From Thiobaca trueperi (GTDB taxonomy: Bacteria > Pseudomonadota > Gammaproteobacteria > Chromatiales > Chromatiaceae): DNA of 49,631 bases. Under the pieces are notes generated by a model. It was not told the DNA's origin. It saw only the letters and a program-made list of their open reading frames with translations, and ran no database searches. Location: contig NZ_SMAO01000009.1 in the NCBI RefSeq assembly GCF_004342175.1, positions 155,153 to 204,783 of the forward strand, given 5' to 3'. This document shows, piece after piece, positions 34,967 to 46,796 of the stretch (its first letter is position 1; each line of letters begins with the position of its first letter). The translations under genes and the position numbers were made by a program.

Positions 34967-35908
34967 TCAAATCGCGTACTGGCTGCCCTCTCCGCTCATC
35001 GCCAGATCGACCACCTTGCGCGTCAGGTGCGGGGCGAAGCCCTCAATGAAGTCGTAAAGATAGCCGCGCAGCCAGGCTTTGCGCCGAATGCCGAGATGGG
35101 TGACGCTGGCATCGAAGAGATGGGCGGCGTCCAGCATGCCGATGCCGCTGTCGGTTTCCACATCGTAGGCCATCCGCGCGATGATGCCGATGCCCAGACC
35201 CATTTTCACATAGGTCTTGATGACATCCGAATCGACAGCGGTCAGGACCACGCGCGGTTCGAGACCCAGATTCTGGAAGGCCCGGTTGATCTGGCTGCGA
35301 CCGGTGAAGGCTGAATCATAGGTCACGATCGGCCAGCGGGCGATCTCTTCCAGACTGAGTGGCTGCACGTCCAGAATGGGATGATGCAGCGGCGCGATCA
35401 CGCAGCGATTCCACTCGTAACAGGGCAGGCTCACCAGTTCAGGGTAATCGCCGATGGATTCGGTCGCGATTGCCAGATCGGCCTCGCCCGCCAGCACCCG
35501 TTCACACACCTGACGCGGATTGCCCTGTTGCAGTGAGAGCTGTACCAGCGGATAGCGCGCGATGAAATCATGGATGACGCGCGGCAGGACGTAGCGCGCC
35601 TGAGTATGCGTGGTGGCGATGCACAGATTGCCCGTCGCCTCGTTGCCGAACTCCGCGCCGACCTGACGCAGATTGTCCAGATCGCCCAGCATGCGTGCGG
35701 CAATCGCCAGCACATGCCGCCCCGGCTCAGTGATGGCAACCAGCCGCTTGCCCTGACGCCGGAAGATCTCGATCCCCAGTTCATCCTCAAGCAGACGGAT
35801 CTGCTTGGAAACCCCCGGCTGCGAGGTAAAGAGCGCCTCCGCCGCCACTGAGACATTGAGCCCCTGGCGCGCCACTTCATTGATATAGCGCAATTGCTGT
35901 AGATTCAT
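34967..35908 (-). CDS. cysB: LysR-type transcriptional regulator CysB
   Basis: CysB activates sulfate assimilation genes and responds to N-acetylserine. The 313-residue product has the N-terminal winged helix (MNLQQLRYINEVARQGLNVS ... SQPGVSKQIRLLEDELG) and a CysB-type effector domain with ATTHTQARYVLP near residue 100 and YDSAFTGRSQINRAF near 203, which line the sulfate/acetylserine pocket in homologues. The start at 35908 is set by MNLQQLRYI, the invariant CysB N-terminus; the longer frame to 36040 is not used. It is divergent from the 4.5S RNA gene. Confidence 0.95.
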   Translation of the reverse strand: MNLQQLRYINEVARQGLNVSVAAEALFTSQPGVSKQIRLLEDELGIEIFRRQGKRLVAITEPGRHVLAIAARMLGDLDNLRQVGAEFGNEATGNLCIATTHTQARYVLPRVIHDFIARYPLVQLSLQQGNPRQVCERVLAGEADLAIATESIGDYPELVSLPCYEWNRCVIAPLHHPILDVQPLSLEEIARWPIVTYDSAFTGRSQINRAFQNLGLEPRVVLTAVDSDVIKTYVKMGLGIGIIARMAYDVETDSGIGMLDAAHLFDASVTHLGIRRKAWLRGYLYDFIEGFAPHLTRKVVDLAMSGEGSQYAI

Positions 35909-36045
35909 GGTGACAGGCCGGATTGAAGTCTGCTCCAAGGTTATCTCAATCCGGCCTGACGATGGGCCGCTGATTCCGGGAACCCCGTCAGTCTTGAGCG
36001 CACTGCCGCGTCCGCCGTCTGAACACGGCGCATGCCTCATCGCAT

Positions 36046-36074
36046 TTGTCTTCTCTGACGCGCTTTGTTACTCT
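36046..36074 (+). promoter_or_regulatory. Sigma70 promoter of the 4.5S RNA gene
   Basis: TTGTCT (36046-36051) and TACTCT (36069-36074) are separated by exactly 17 bases. Transcription would start near 36081, leaving a leader of about 35 bases that would be removed to give mature 4.5S RNA. A perfect 7-bp hairpin (CTCCGGG, loop CTG, CCCGGAG; 36086-36102) fills that leader. Confidence 0.6.
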
Positions 36075-36114
36075 GCGCCGCTCATCTCCGGGCTGCCCGG
36101 AGAGTCTGCGTTAT

Positions 36115-36226
36115 GGTGGCCGGCGTCGGTCCCCTCGCAACGCGATACCGTGAACCCGGTCAGGCCCGGAAGGGAGCAGCCGCAGCGGTTGATGCGTGTG
36201 CCGGGGTGTGGCTGGCGTCAGCCGCC
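36115..36226 (+). ncRNA. ffs: 4.5S RNA, signal recognition particle RNA (small bacterial type)
   Basis: The region contains the conserved SRP domain IV hairpin: CAGGCCCGGAAGGGAGCAGC, with the GGAA tetraloop and the symmetric and asymmetric internal loops that bind Ffh. It is flanked by CCTCGCAACGCG on the 5' side and GTGTGCCGGGGTGTGGCTGG on the 3' side, matching the layout of E. coli 4.5S RNA. The outer ends pair (GGTGGC with GCCGCC), giving a mature length of about 112 bases. It lies between cysB and dnaX. Exact ends are inferred from pairing. Confidence 0.93.
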
Positions 36227-36275
36227 GCCCTCCATCGTCATCGTGTCCGTCAGGCTGTCGAGCGGCAGTTGGTCG

Positions 36276-36303
36276 TTGAGTGTGGTGCGCCTTCTGTTAC
36301 ACT
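36276..36303 (+). promoter_or_regulatory. Probable sigma70 promoter of dnaX
   Basis: TTGAGT (36276-36281) and TACACT (36298-36303) are separated by 16 bases, about 55 bases before the dnaX start and downstream of the 4.5S RNA gene. It would drive dnaX-ybaB-recR independently of ffs. Confidence 0.5.
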
Positions 36304-36357
36304 CGCGCCCATTCAGGCATCCGCTGCCAATCCTTATTCCGCCACTCCAAGTCGCGC

Positions 36358-38001
36358 ATGTCCTATCAGGTGCTCGCCCGCAAATGGCGCCCCAAGTCCT
36401 TCGATGATCTGGTCGGACAACAGCATGTCGTGCGTGCGCTCTCCAATGCGCTCGACCGCGACCAGCTTCATCACGCCTATCTCTTCACCGGCACGCGCGG
36501 TGTCGGCAAGACCACGCTGGCGCGCATTCTGTCCAAGGCGCTGAATTGCGAGCAGGGCGTCAGTTCCAAACCCTGTGGCGTCTGCTCGGCCTGTCTTGAG
36601 ATCGATGGCGGGCGCTTCGTCGATCTGCTGGAAGTCGATGCCGCCTCGCGCACCAAGGTCGATCAGACCCGCGAACTGCTCGATAACGTCCCTTATGCCC
36701 CGGCGCGTGCGCGTTTCAAGGTGTACCTGATCGACGAGGTGCACATGTTCTCCTCGCACAGCTTCAATGCGCTCCTCAAGACCCTGGAAGAGCCGCCGCC
36801 GCATGTGAAATTTCTGCTGGCGACGACCGATCCGCAGAAGGTGCCGGTCACGGTCCTCTCGCGCTGCCTGCAATTCAATCTGCGCCGTCTGCTGCCGGGC
36901 GAGATCGGCGACCGTCTGCGTCATGTGCTGGAGGTTGAGGGTGTGGCGTTCGAGCCGGCGGCTCTGCCGCTGCTCGCCCGCGCCGCCGATGGCAGCATGC
37001 GCGACGGTCTGAGCCTGCTGGATCAGGCCATCGCCTTCAGTGGCGGGCGGGTGGCCGAGGACGAGGTGCGGGCCATGCTCGGCACCGTCAGCGGCGATCT
37101 GCTGCTGGATCTGCTGGATGCACTGGCAGCCGCCGATGGTGCGCGGCTGCTGGCCGAGGTCGAGCGGGTCGCTGCTCTGACGCCCGATTTCGGCGAACTG
37201 CTGCGTGAATTGATCGTGCTGCTGCACCGGCTGGCGCTGGTTCAGCAGGTGCCGGGAAGTCTGGCGGCGGATGATCCCGATCAGGCGCGGCTGGCGGCGC
37301 TCGCCGCCGCGATGCCTGCCGAGGATGTGCAGTTGTTTTATCAGGTGGCCCTGACCGGACAGCGTGACCTGCCGCTTGCGCCCGATCCCCGCGCCGGATT
37401 CGAGATGGTGCTGCTGCGGGCGCTGGCCTTTCGTCCGGTCGCTGCCGCGGATACCCTGTCGGCGCCGCCTGCACCGCGTGCGCTCGAACGCTCTGTACCG
37501 CCCGTCAGCGACGCCGCTCCGCCAGCCGTTCCCGGAACCGGGCCGAATGCGCCGCGTCGGGCGGCGGTGCCGAATCCGGCGCCCCCGCCCGCCGTCTCCG
37601 TCGAGTCGGTACGTCTGACATCCCATGCTGACTGGCAGCACCTGGTGGCGCGACTGCCGTTGCGCGGGATCCCCAGTCAGCTCGCGCACCATTGCGGCTT
37701 TCTGGAGTGGGCGGACGGACGGCTGGCGCTGACCCTGGACCCGACCGCCGAGAATCTGCGGGTCGCCAGCGCCGAGACCCGGCTGCGCGAGGCGCTGGAA
37801 CAGGCGCTGGGCGGGCCGGTCAGGCTCGATATTCAGGTCGCGCGACCGCAGCAGGAAACCCTGGCCCAGCGCCGGGTGCGCGAGGCCGATGAACGGCAGC
37901 AACTCGCTGAAGAGACGATGCGCGCCGACCCGCTCGCCGCACAGTTACGCGAGCGGTTCGATGCCGACTGGGTGCCGGGGACTATTGCACCAGCCGATTG
38001 A
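36358..38001 (+). CDS. dnaX: DNA polymerase III subunit tau/gamma
   Basis: DnaX is the clamp-loader ATPase and, as tau, ties the polymerase cores and helicase together. The 547-residue product has Walker A GTRGVGKTT near residue 45, a zinc-binding cysteine set (CEQGVSSKPCGVCSAC) near 64-79, Walker B LIDEVHMF near 126, and the sensor 1 region LATTDPQKVPVTVLSRC. A Pro/Ala linker follows, and then a C-terminal domain (DWQHLVARLPLRG to the end) that corresponds to the alpha-binding part of tau. I see no A-rich slippery heptamer, so a frameshifted gamma form is not evident. The start ATG at 36358 (MSYQVLARKWRP) is the family start. Confidence 0.95.
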   Translation: MSYQVLARKWRPKSFDDLVGQQHVVRALSNALDRDQLHHAYLFTGTRGVGKTTLARILSKALNCEQGVSSKPCGVCSACLEIDGGRFVDLLEVDAASRTKVDQTRELLDNVPYAPARARFKVYLIDEVHMFSSHSFNALLKTLEEPPPHVKFLLATTDPQKVPVTVLSRCLQFNLRRLLPGEIGDRLRHVLEVEGVAFEPAALPLLARAADGSMRDGLSLLDQAIAFSGGRVAEDEVRAMLGTVSGDLLLDLLDALAAADGARLLAEVERVAALTPDFGELLRELIVLLHRLALVQQVPGSLAADDPDQARLAALAAAMPAEDVQLFYQVALTGQRDLPLAPDPRAGFEMVLLRALAFRPVAAADTLSAPPAPRALERSVPPVSDAAPPAVPGTGPNAPRRAAVPNPAPPPAVSVESVRLTSHADWQHLVARLPLRGIPSQLAHHCGFLEWADGRLALTLDPTAENLRVASAETRLREALEQALGGPVRLDIQVARPQQETLAQRRVREADERQQLAEETMRADPLAAQLRERFDADWVPGTIAPAD

Positions 38002-38013
38002 TCCTGAATTTTT

Positions 38014-38040
38014 GACAGGATTAACAGGATTAACAGGGTT
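38014..38040. repeat. ACAGGATT-type 9-bp degenerate array, copy 2
   Basis: GACAGGATT, AACAGGATT and AACAGGGTT stand in tandem just after the dnaX stop, followed by a T-rich stretch and then the D/E pair of TTAAACCGCG elements. This repeats the order seen at 34728-34959. Confidence 0.85.
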
Positions 38041-38065
38041 GTTTATCATACTGTTTTTAATCATG

Positions 38066-38152
38066 TTAAACCGCGTCCAGTGCGACAGGCGTAATTTTCA
38101 GTTTGTGTTGAACCTTGAGGGTGTCACCAACAGCAGTGGGGACGCGGTTTAA
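38066..38152 (+). repeat. TTAAACCGCG element, copy D (87 bp)
   Basis: Starts TTAAACCGCGTCCAGTGCG and contains ATTTTCAGTTTGTGT. It aligns without gaps to the reverse complement of copy E at about 79 percent identity (18 differences in 87 by hand count). With E it forms a large inverted repeat around a 16-bp AT-rich spacer. Confidence 0.88.
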
Positions 38153-38168
38153 AGTTATATTTAATGTC

Positions 38169-38255
38169 TTAAACCGCGCCTCCACTGAGGCCGCTGACAT
38201 CCGCAAAGCCAGACACAAACTGAAAATAACGCATATCGCGCTGGACGCGGTTTAA
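38169..38255 (-). repeat. TTAAACCGCG element, copy E (87 bp, inverted)
   Basis: This is the inverted partner of copy D. It has exact termini and the shared internal ATTTTCAGTTTGTGT block on the minus strand. It ends 24 bases before the ybaB start, so a transcript from dnaX to ybaB would contain the whole D/E hairpin. Confidence 0.88.
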
Positions 38256-38278
38256 CACCATCAACGAGGTAGAACGCG

Positions 38279-38602
38279 ATGAAAGCTGGACTGGGTGGTC
38301 TGCTCAAGCAGGCGCAGAAGATGCAGGAAGGAATGCAGCAGGCACAATTGCGTCTGGCGCAGGAAGAAGTGGTTGGCGAAGCGGGCGGCGGTCTGATCAA
38401 GATCACCATCAACGGCCAATATCAGGTCAAGCGGGTCGAGATCGATCCGTCGCTGATGGGCGACGATAAAGAGATGCTGGAAGACCTTATCACCGCCGCC
38501 TTCAATGGCGCGACCCAGCGCGTGGCCGAAAAGGCCAAGGAAAGCATGGCCGAACTGACCGCCGGCATGCCGCTGCCGCCCGGCATGAAGCTGCCCTTTT
38601 AA
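38279..38602 (+). CDS. ybaB: YbaB/EbfC family nucleoid-associated protein
   Basis: This small DNA-binding protein forms dimers of a tweezer shape and associates with the nucleoid. The 107-residue product has the long N-terminal helix ([19 protein letters not shown]), the [19 protein letters not shown] strand region, [13 protein letters not shown], and the family ending [16 protein letters not shown] lies about nine bases before the ATG. It sits between dnaX and recR, its normal position in proteobacteria, although here separated from dnaX by repeats. Confidence 0.95.
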   Translation: MKAGLGGLLKQAQKMQEGMQQAQLRLAQEEVVGEAGGGLIKITINGQYQVKRVEIDPSLMGDDKEMLEDLITAAFNGATQRVAEKAKESMAELTAGMPLPPGMKLPF

Positions 38603-38613
38603 CGCGCCCGGAC

Positions 38614-39210
38614 GTGACTGAACGCTCACTGCTGAATCAGTTGATCGATGCCCTGCGCTGTCTGCCGGGTGTCGGTCCCAAATCGGCGCAGCGGATCGCC
38701 TTTCATCTGCTGGAGCGCAACCGTGAAGGCGGCGCCCGTCTGGCGCAGATCATGGCGGACGCCATGCTCCGCATCCAGCGCTGTCGGCGCTGCCGGACCC
38801 TGAGCGAGCACGAGCTTTGCGGCATCTGCGCCAATCCGCGACGTGATGCCGGTTTGCTGTGCGTGGTCGAGCAGCCGTCCGAGATCGTCGCCATTGAGCA
38901 GGCGACCGACTTTCGCGGGCTGTATTTCGTGCTGGGTGGTCGGCTCTCGCCGCTGGACGGCATCGGTCCCGACGAACTGGGACTGGACGTGCTCGAAAGC
39001 CGACTGCATGACGAACCGGTCAGTGAGTTGATCCTTGCCATCAGTCCGACCGTGGAAGGCAGCGCGACGGCGCATTACATCGCCGACAGCGCCGCCCGTC
39101 ACGGGGTCAGAGTCACGCGCATTGCCCACGGCGTGCCCCTGGGGGGCGAGCTGGAGTATGTGGACGGGGGAACGCTGGCGCTGGCTTTCTCAGGTCGCCG
39201 CGCGCTTTAG
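38614..39210 (+). CDS. recR: Recombination mediator protein RecR
   Basis: RecR works with RecF and RecO to load RecA at gaps. The 198-residue product has the helix-hairpin-helix [17 protein letters not shown], a four-cysteine zinc finger ([16 protein letters not shown]), a Toprim domain with [17 protein letters not shown], and the conserved C-terminal [20 protein letters not shown]. The start is GTG at 38614, 11 bases after ybaB. It is the last gene of the dnaX cluster. Confidence 0.96.
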   Translation: MTERSLLNQLIDALRCLPGVGPKSAQRIAFHLLERNREGGARLAQIMADAMLRIQRCRRCRTLSEHELCGICANPRRDAGLLCVVEQPSEIVAIEQATDFRGLYFVLGGRLSPLDGIGPDELGLDVLESRLHDEPVSELILAISPTVEGSATAHYIADSAARHGVRVTRIAHGVPLGGELEYVDGGTLALAFSGRRAL

Positions 39211-39243
39211 TGCAGCACCCTGGAAATACCGAAGCCATTCGCT

Positions 39244-39291
39244 GTCGTTGTCGTTGTCGAAGTTTCGCAAGCCGACGACAACGACAACGAC
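39244..39291. repeat. 16-bp perfect inverted repeat of hexamer units (GTCGTT)
   Basis: GTCGTTGTCGTTGTCG (39244-39259) is followed after a 16-base loop by its exact inverse CGACAACGACAACGAC (39276-39291). The arms are themselves tandem GTCGTT repeats. It lies between recR and hinT, where it could act as a terminator-like hairpin, though no T tract follows. Confidence 0.85.
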
Positions 39292-39296
39292 AATGA

Positions 39297-39701
<405 letters not shown>

Positions 39702-39716
39702 TGCTGAAAATAAAAG

Positions 39717-39785
39717 GGATTGACAGGATTTTTCATGCTTTTTAATCCTGTGAATCCTGAAAAATCCTGTTAATCCTGTCCATTT
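39717..39785. repeat. ACAGGATT-type array folded as a long hairpin, copy 3 (possible terminator)
   Basis: An 18-base arm, GATTGACAGGATTTTTCA, pairs with TGAAAAATCCTGTTAATC across the loop with a single G-T wobble. Further ATCCTGT units lie in the loop and flank. It stands between hinT and minC and could serve as a transcription barrier, although the family is dispersed and not a specific terminator. Confidence 0.8.
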
Positions 39786-39835
39786 GGTGAGCGGCAGGAC
39801 ATCCAGAGCATGCGACGCCGGAGCAGTGCATAACC

Positions 39836-40627
39836 ATGGCCGTGAATCCCAAATATCCTGAAGCCGATGCAGCCGCTGGCTTCGATCTCAAGGCGGCGAA
39901 TTTCATGCTGCCGGTGATCTATCTGCTCAACGCCAATATCGAGGCGCTTGCGGCCAAACTGGGCGAGAAGGTTGAGACGGCACCCGAGTTTTTTCACAAT
40001 ACGCCGGTGGTGATCGATCTGAGCGGTCTCCCGGAAGGCGTGGGCGAGGCCGAATTCCCGCTGCTGGTGGGACTGCTGCGCGGTTATGGCATGATTCCCT
40101 TCGGGGTGCGTGGCGGCAATCCGGCACAGAACGCCATTGCCGAGGCGCTGGATCTGGCCATTCTGCGCGATTCCTATGCGCGCAAAACCAAGACCGCTGA
40201 CGCCGCGACGGCAGCCGACCCGGCTGCGGTGGCGGCGGTTCTCTCTGCGACCACACAGTCCGATGCATCGCCTGGGGTGGCAACTGTGCGGCGTATCAAC
40301 TCGGGTTTCATGCTGGTCACGCGCCCGGTACGCTCGGGACAGCGGGTCTATGCGGCGGGCGGCGATCTCTCCATCACCGCCGCCGTCAGCTCGGGGGCGG
40401 AGCTGATGGCGGATGGCAATATCCATATTTATGGCCCGCTGCGCGGACGGGCGCTGGCGGGCATGAACGGCAACCTCGACGCGCGCATCTTCTGTCTGGA
40501 TCTTCAGGCGGAACTGGTTTCGATTGCGGGACATTATCGGGTCAGCGAGCACATTCCGAAGGAATTGCGGGGCGTTCCGGTGCAGATCTTTCTGGATCAG
40601 AAAATCCTGCGCATCGAGAAAATTTAA
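39836..40627 (+). CDS. minC: Septum site-determining protein MinC
   Basis: MinC inhibits FtsZ ring formation away from mid-cell. The 263-residue product has an N-terminal FtsZ-interacting domain (DLKAANFMLPVIYLL ... PVVIDLSGL), a flexible Ala/Thr-rich linker around 115-150, and a right-handed beta-helix C-terminal domain with RSGQRVYAAGGDLSITAAVSSGAE, GNIHIYGPLRGRALAG and ARIFCLDLQAELVSIAG. These bind MinD and the division proteins. It opens the minCDE operon. Confidence 0.95.
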   Translation: MAVNPKYPEADAAAGFDLKAANFMLPVIYLLNANIEALAAKLGEKVETAPEFFHNTPVVIDLSGLPEGVGEAEFPLLVGLLRGYGMIPFGVRGGNPAQNAIAEALDLAILRDSYARKTKTADAATAADPAAVAAVLSATTQSDASPGVATVRRINSGFMLVTRPVRSGQRVYAAGGDLSITAAVSSGAELMADGNIHIYGPLRGRALAGMNGNLDARIFCLDLQAELVSIAGHYRVSEHIPKELRGVPVQIFLDQKILRIEKI

Positions 40628-40670
40628 CGGCTTAAGTAACGGAACAGATCCCTTTAAGGAGGGTGCGATT

Positions 40671-41480
40671 TTGTCGAGAATTATTGTCATTACCTCGGGG
40701 AAGGGCGGGGTCGGTAAGACGACCACGTCCGCCGCTCTGGCCATGGGGCTGGCCCAGCGCGGCAAACGCACGGTGGTCATCGATTTCGATGTCGGCCTGC
40801 GCAACCTGGACCTCATCATGGGCTGCGAGCGCAGAGTCGTGTATGACTTCATCAATGTCATCAATCAGGAGGCCAATCTCAATCAGGCGCTGATTCGCGA
40901 CAAACGCTGCGACCATCTCTATGTGCTGCCGGCCTCGCAGACCCGCGACAAAGGCGCATTGAGCAAGGAAGGCGTGGGACGGGTGCTCGAAGAGCTGTCC
41001 CAGACCTACGACTTCATCGTCTGCGATTCGCCCGCCGGGATCGAGCATGGCGCCACCATGGCCATGTACTATGCCGACGACGCCATCGTGGTGACCAACC
41101 CGGAGGTGTCCTCGGTACGCGACTCCGATCGCATGCTCGGCATCCTGTCGAGCAAGTCGCGGCGCGCCGAAACCAATGCCGAACCCATCCGCGAATTTCT
41201 CCTGCTGACCCGCTACGATCCACATCGGGTCGAAAGCGGCGAAATGCTCAGTGTCGATGACGTGCAGGAGATTCTGGCGCTGAACCTGCTCGGCATCATT
41301 CCCGAGTCCAAGGCCGTTCTGACGGCCTCCAATGCCGGTATTCCGGTGATCCTGGATCGGGACAGCGACGCCGGACAAGCCTATGGCGACATGGTGGCGC
41401 GCTATCTGGGGGAGGAGGTGCCTCACCGGTTCCTTCATGCGGAGAAGAAGGGCTTGTTGAGCCGCTTATTCAGAGGGTAA
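40671..41480 (+). CDS. minD: Septum site-determining ATPase MinD
   Basis: MinD is the membrane-bound ParA-type ATPase that recruits MinC and oscillates under MinE control. The 269-residue product has the deviant Walker A GKGGVGKTTT with its signature Lys near residue 11, IDFDVGLRNLD, the DSPAGIEHGA motif, and the amphipathic C-terminal membrane helix KKGLLSRLFRG. The start is TTG at 40671: AAGGAGGG sits seven bases upstream and the protein then begins MSRIIVITSG like other MinD. minE follows after three bases. Confidence 0.97.
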   Translation: MSRIIVITSGKGGVGKTTTSAALAMGLAQRGKRTVVIDFDVGLRNLDLIMGCERRVVYDFINVINQEANLNQALIRDKRCDHLYVLPASQTRDKGALSKEGVGRVLEELSQTYDFIVCDSPAGIEHGATMAMYYADDAIVVTNPEVSSVRDSDRMLGILSSKSRRAETNAEPIREFLLLTRYDPHRVESGEMLSVDDVQEILALNLLGIIPESKAVLTASNAGIPVILDRDSDAGQAYGDMVARYLGEEVPHRFLHAEKKGLLSRLFRG

Positions 41481-41483
41481 CCC

Positions 41484-41753
41484 ATGGGCCTGCTCGACTA
41501 TTTCCGTTCCACCCAGCAGAAGGGGACCGCCAATGTCGCCAAGGAGCGGCTACAGATTCTGGTGGCCCACGACCGCGCCGCACGCGGCTGTCCCTCTTAT
41601 CTACCCAAGTTGCAGCAGGAAATCCTGGAGGTGATCCGTAAATATGTCGATGTGGATCTGAGCGCGGTTTCGGTGAATTACGAGCAGGAAGAGTCGCACG
41701 AGGTGCTGGAACTCAACATCATCCTGCCGGACACGGGCAAGCACCGCATTTGA
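41484..41753 (+). CDS. minE: Cell division topological specificity factor MinE
   Basis: MinE stimulates MinD ATPase and restricts MinCD to the poles. The 89-residue product has the N-terminal membrane-targeting/anti-MinCD helix (MGLLDYFRSTQQKGTANVAK, ERLQILVAHDRA) and the C-terminal dimerisation domain (LQQEILEVIRKYV ... LELNIILPD). It completes minCDE, three bases after minD. Confidence 0.97.
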   Translation: MGLLDYFRSTQQKGTANVAKERLQILVAHDRAARGCPSYLPKLQQEILEVIRKYVDVDLSAVSVNYEQEESHEVLELNIILPDTGKHRI

Positions 41754-41841
41754 ATTTGGTTTATCCAGCCTGAGGGGCCGATGGCCCGTCACCGTGCTTC
41801 CTGATCGGAGTGGCCTGAACGATTTTGAACTGATCGGGCCG

Positions 41842-45651
<3,810 letters not shown>

Positions 45652-45670
45652 ACCGGATGACACGCCTCGA

Positions 45671-45775
45671 ATAGACAGGATGAACAGGATTTCGCAGGAT
45701 TCACAGGAGGCAAGCCATTGTTTTCTGAATCCTGTCAATCTTGAAAAATCCTGTGAATCCTGTCCATTTTCCTGA
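45671..45775. repeat. ACAGGATT-type array, copy 4 (inverted arms)
   Basis: Tandem GACAGGATGA/ACAGGATTTC units on the left face ATCCTGTCAATC and ATCCTGTGAATCCTGTCC units on the right, giving a long imperfect hairpin between yffB and dapD. It may separate the dapD transcript from yffB-dapE. Confidence 0.8.
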
Positions 45776-45780
45776 ATGCC

Positions 45781-46602
45781 TTAAATGTCGCGCAGCAGCT
45801 CGTTGATTCCGACCTTGCCGCGCGTGCGCTCATCGACCTGTTTGATGATGACCGCGCAGTAGAGACTGTGGCTGCCGTCCTTCGCCGGCAGGTTGCCGGA
45901 GACGACCACGGCACCGGGCGGGATGCGACCATAGGTGATCTCGCCGGTCTCGCGGTTGTAGATCTTGGTGCTCTGGCCGATGTAGACGCCCATCGAGATG
46001 ACCGCGCCCTCGCCGACGATCACGCCCTCGACGACCTCGGAGCGTGCGCCGATGAAACAGTTGTCCTCGATGATGGTCGGCGCGGCCTGCACCGGCTCCA
46101 GCACGCCGCCGATGCCGACGCCGCCGGAGAGATGCACGTTCTTGCCGATCTGGGCGCAGGAACCGACCGTGGCCCAGGTATCGACCATGGTGCCCGAATC
46201 GACATAGGCGCCGATGTTCACATAAGAGGGCATGAGCACGCAGCTCGGGGCGATATAGGAACCCTTGCGCGCGGTCGCTGGCGGCACGATACGCACGCCG
46301 CTCTCGCGGAATTCGCGCGAATTGGTGTCGGCGTACTTGGACGCGACCTTGTCGTAATAATTGGTGAAGCCGCCCTTGATGAAACTGTTGTCCTCGATGC
46401 GGAACGACAGCAGCACCGCCTTCTTGATCCACTCATTGACCATCCAGTCGCCGTCGCGCTTTTCGGCGACCCGCAGCTCGCCCCGGTCGAGACGTTCGAT
46501 GACATCCTGCACCGCATCGCGGACATGGGTTTCGACATTGCGGGGGGTGATGTCGGCGCGGCGCTCGAAGGCTTCGACGATGATGCTTTGTTGATCGCTC
46601 AT
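45781..46602 (-). CDS. dapD: 2,3,4,5-tetrahydropyridine-2,6-dicarboxylate N-succinyltransferase DapD
   Basis: DapD transfers succinate from succinyl-CoA to tetrahydrodipicolinate. The 273-residue product has an N-terminal helical domain ([15 protein letters not shown]) and a left-handed beta-helix of hexapeptide repeats ([21 protein letters not shown] ... [26 protein letters not shown], quoted by its repeat rhythm), then the C-terminal [17 protein letters not shown]. The domain order and length are normal. It follows dapC after about 190 bases. Confidence 0.95.
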   Translation of the reverse strand: MSDQQSIIVEAFERRADITPRNVETHVRDAVQDVIERLDRGELRVAEKRDGDWMVNEWIKKAVLLSFRIEDNSFIKGGFTNYYDKVASKYADTNSREFRESGVRIVPPATARKGSYIAPSCVLMPSYVNIGAYVDSGTMVDTWATVGSCAQIGKNVHLSGGVGIGGVLEPVQAAPTIIEDNCFIGARSEVVEGVIVGEGAVISMGVYIGQSTKIYNRETGEITYGRIPPGAVVVSGNLPAKDGSHSLYCAVIIKQVDERTRGKVGINELLRDI

Positions 46603-46632
46603 GTTTTTTCCGTATCGGTTGAAAGTAAAGGA

Positions 46633-46791
46633 TTATTCCTGCCAGTGCCGGGGGTCGCCGAGTGCATCGGCGCACCTGACCTGACCCCGAACCGGCCCAA
46701 TGAGTCCCGGTTCGAGCGCCTGGACCATCCAGGCATCGGCGTGCTCGGCTGGAGTCTCGGCGCTGGTGCTCTGTCGTATCTGGATTGGCAT
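46633..46791 (-). CDS. Possible 52-residue small ORF between dapC and dapD
   Basis: A minus-strand frame from ATG 46791 to TAA 46633 encodes a soluble peptide starting MPIQIRQSTSAETPAEHADA and ending LGDPRHWQE. About 73 percent of third codon positions are G or C, compatible with coding but below the surrounding genes. No ribosome site is visible. It begins nine bases from the palindrome that ends dapC, so it could equally be the tail of an interrupted gene. I do not recognise it. Confidence 0.3.
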   Translation of the reverse strand: MPIQIRQSTSAETPAEHADAWMVQALEPGLIGPVRGQVRCADALGDPRHWQE

Positions 46792-46796
46792 GGGAG

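Noticed and set aside
39717-39785. CRISPR-like array of ACAGGATT units
   Set aside because: Units are 9-10 bases with no spacers of constant length; this is a degenerate tandem and inverted repeat.
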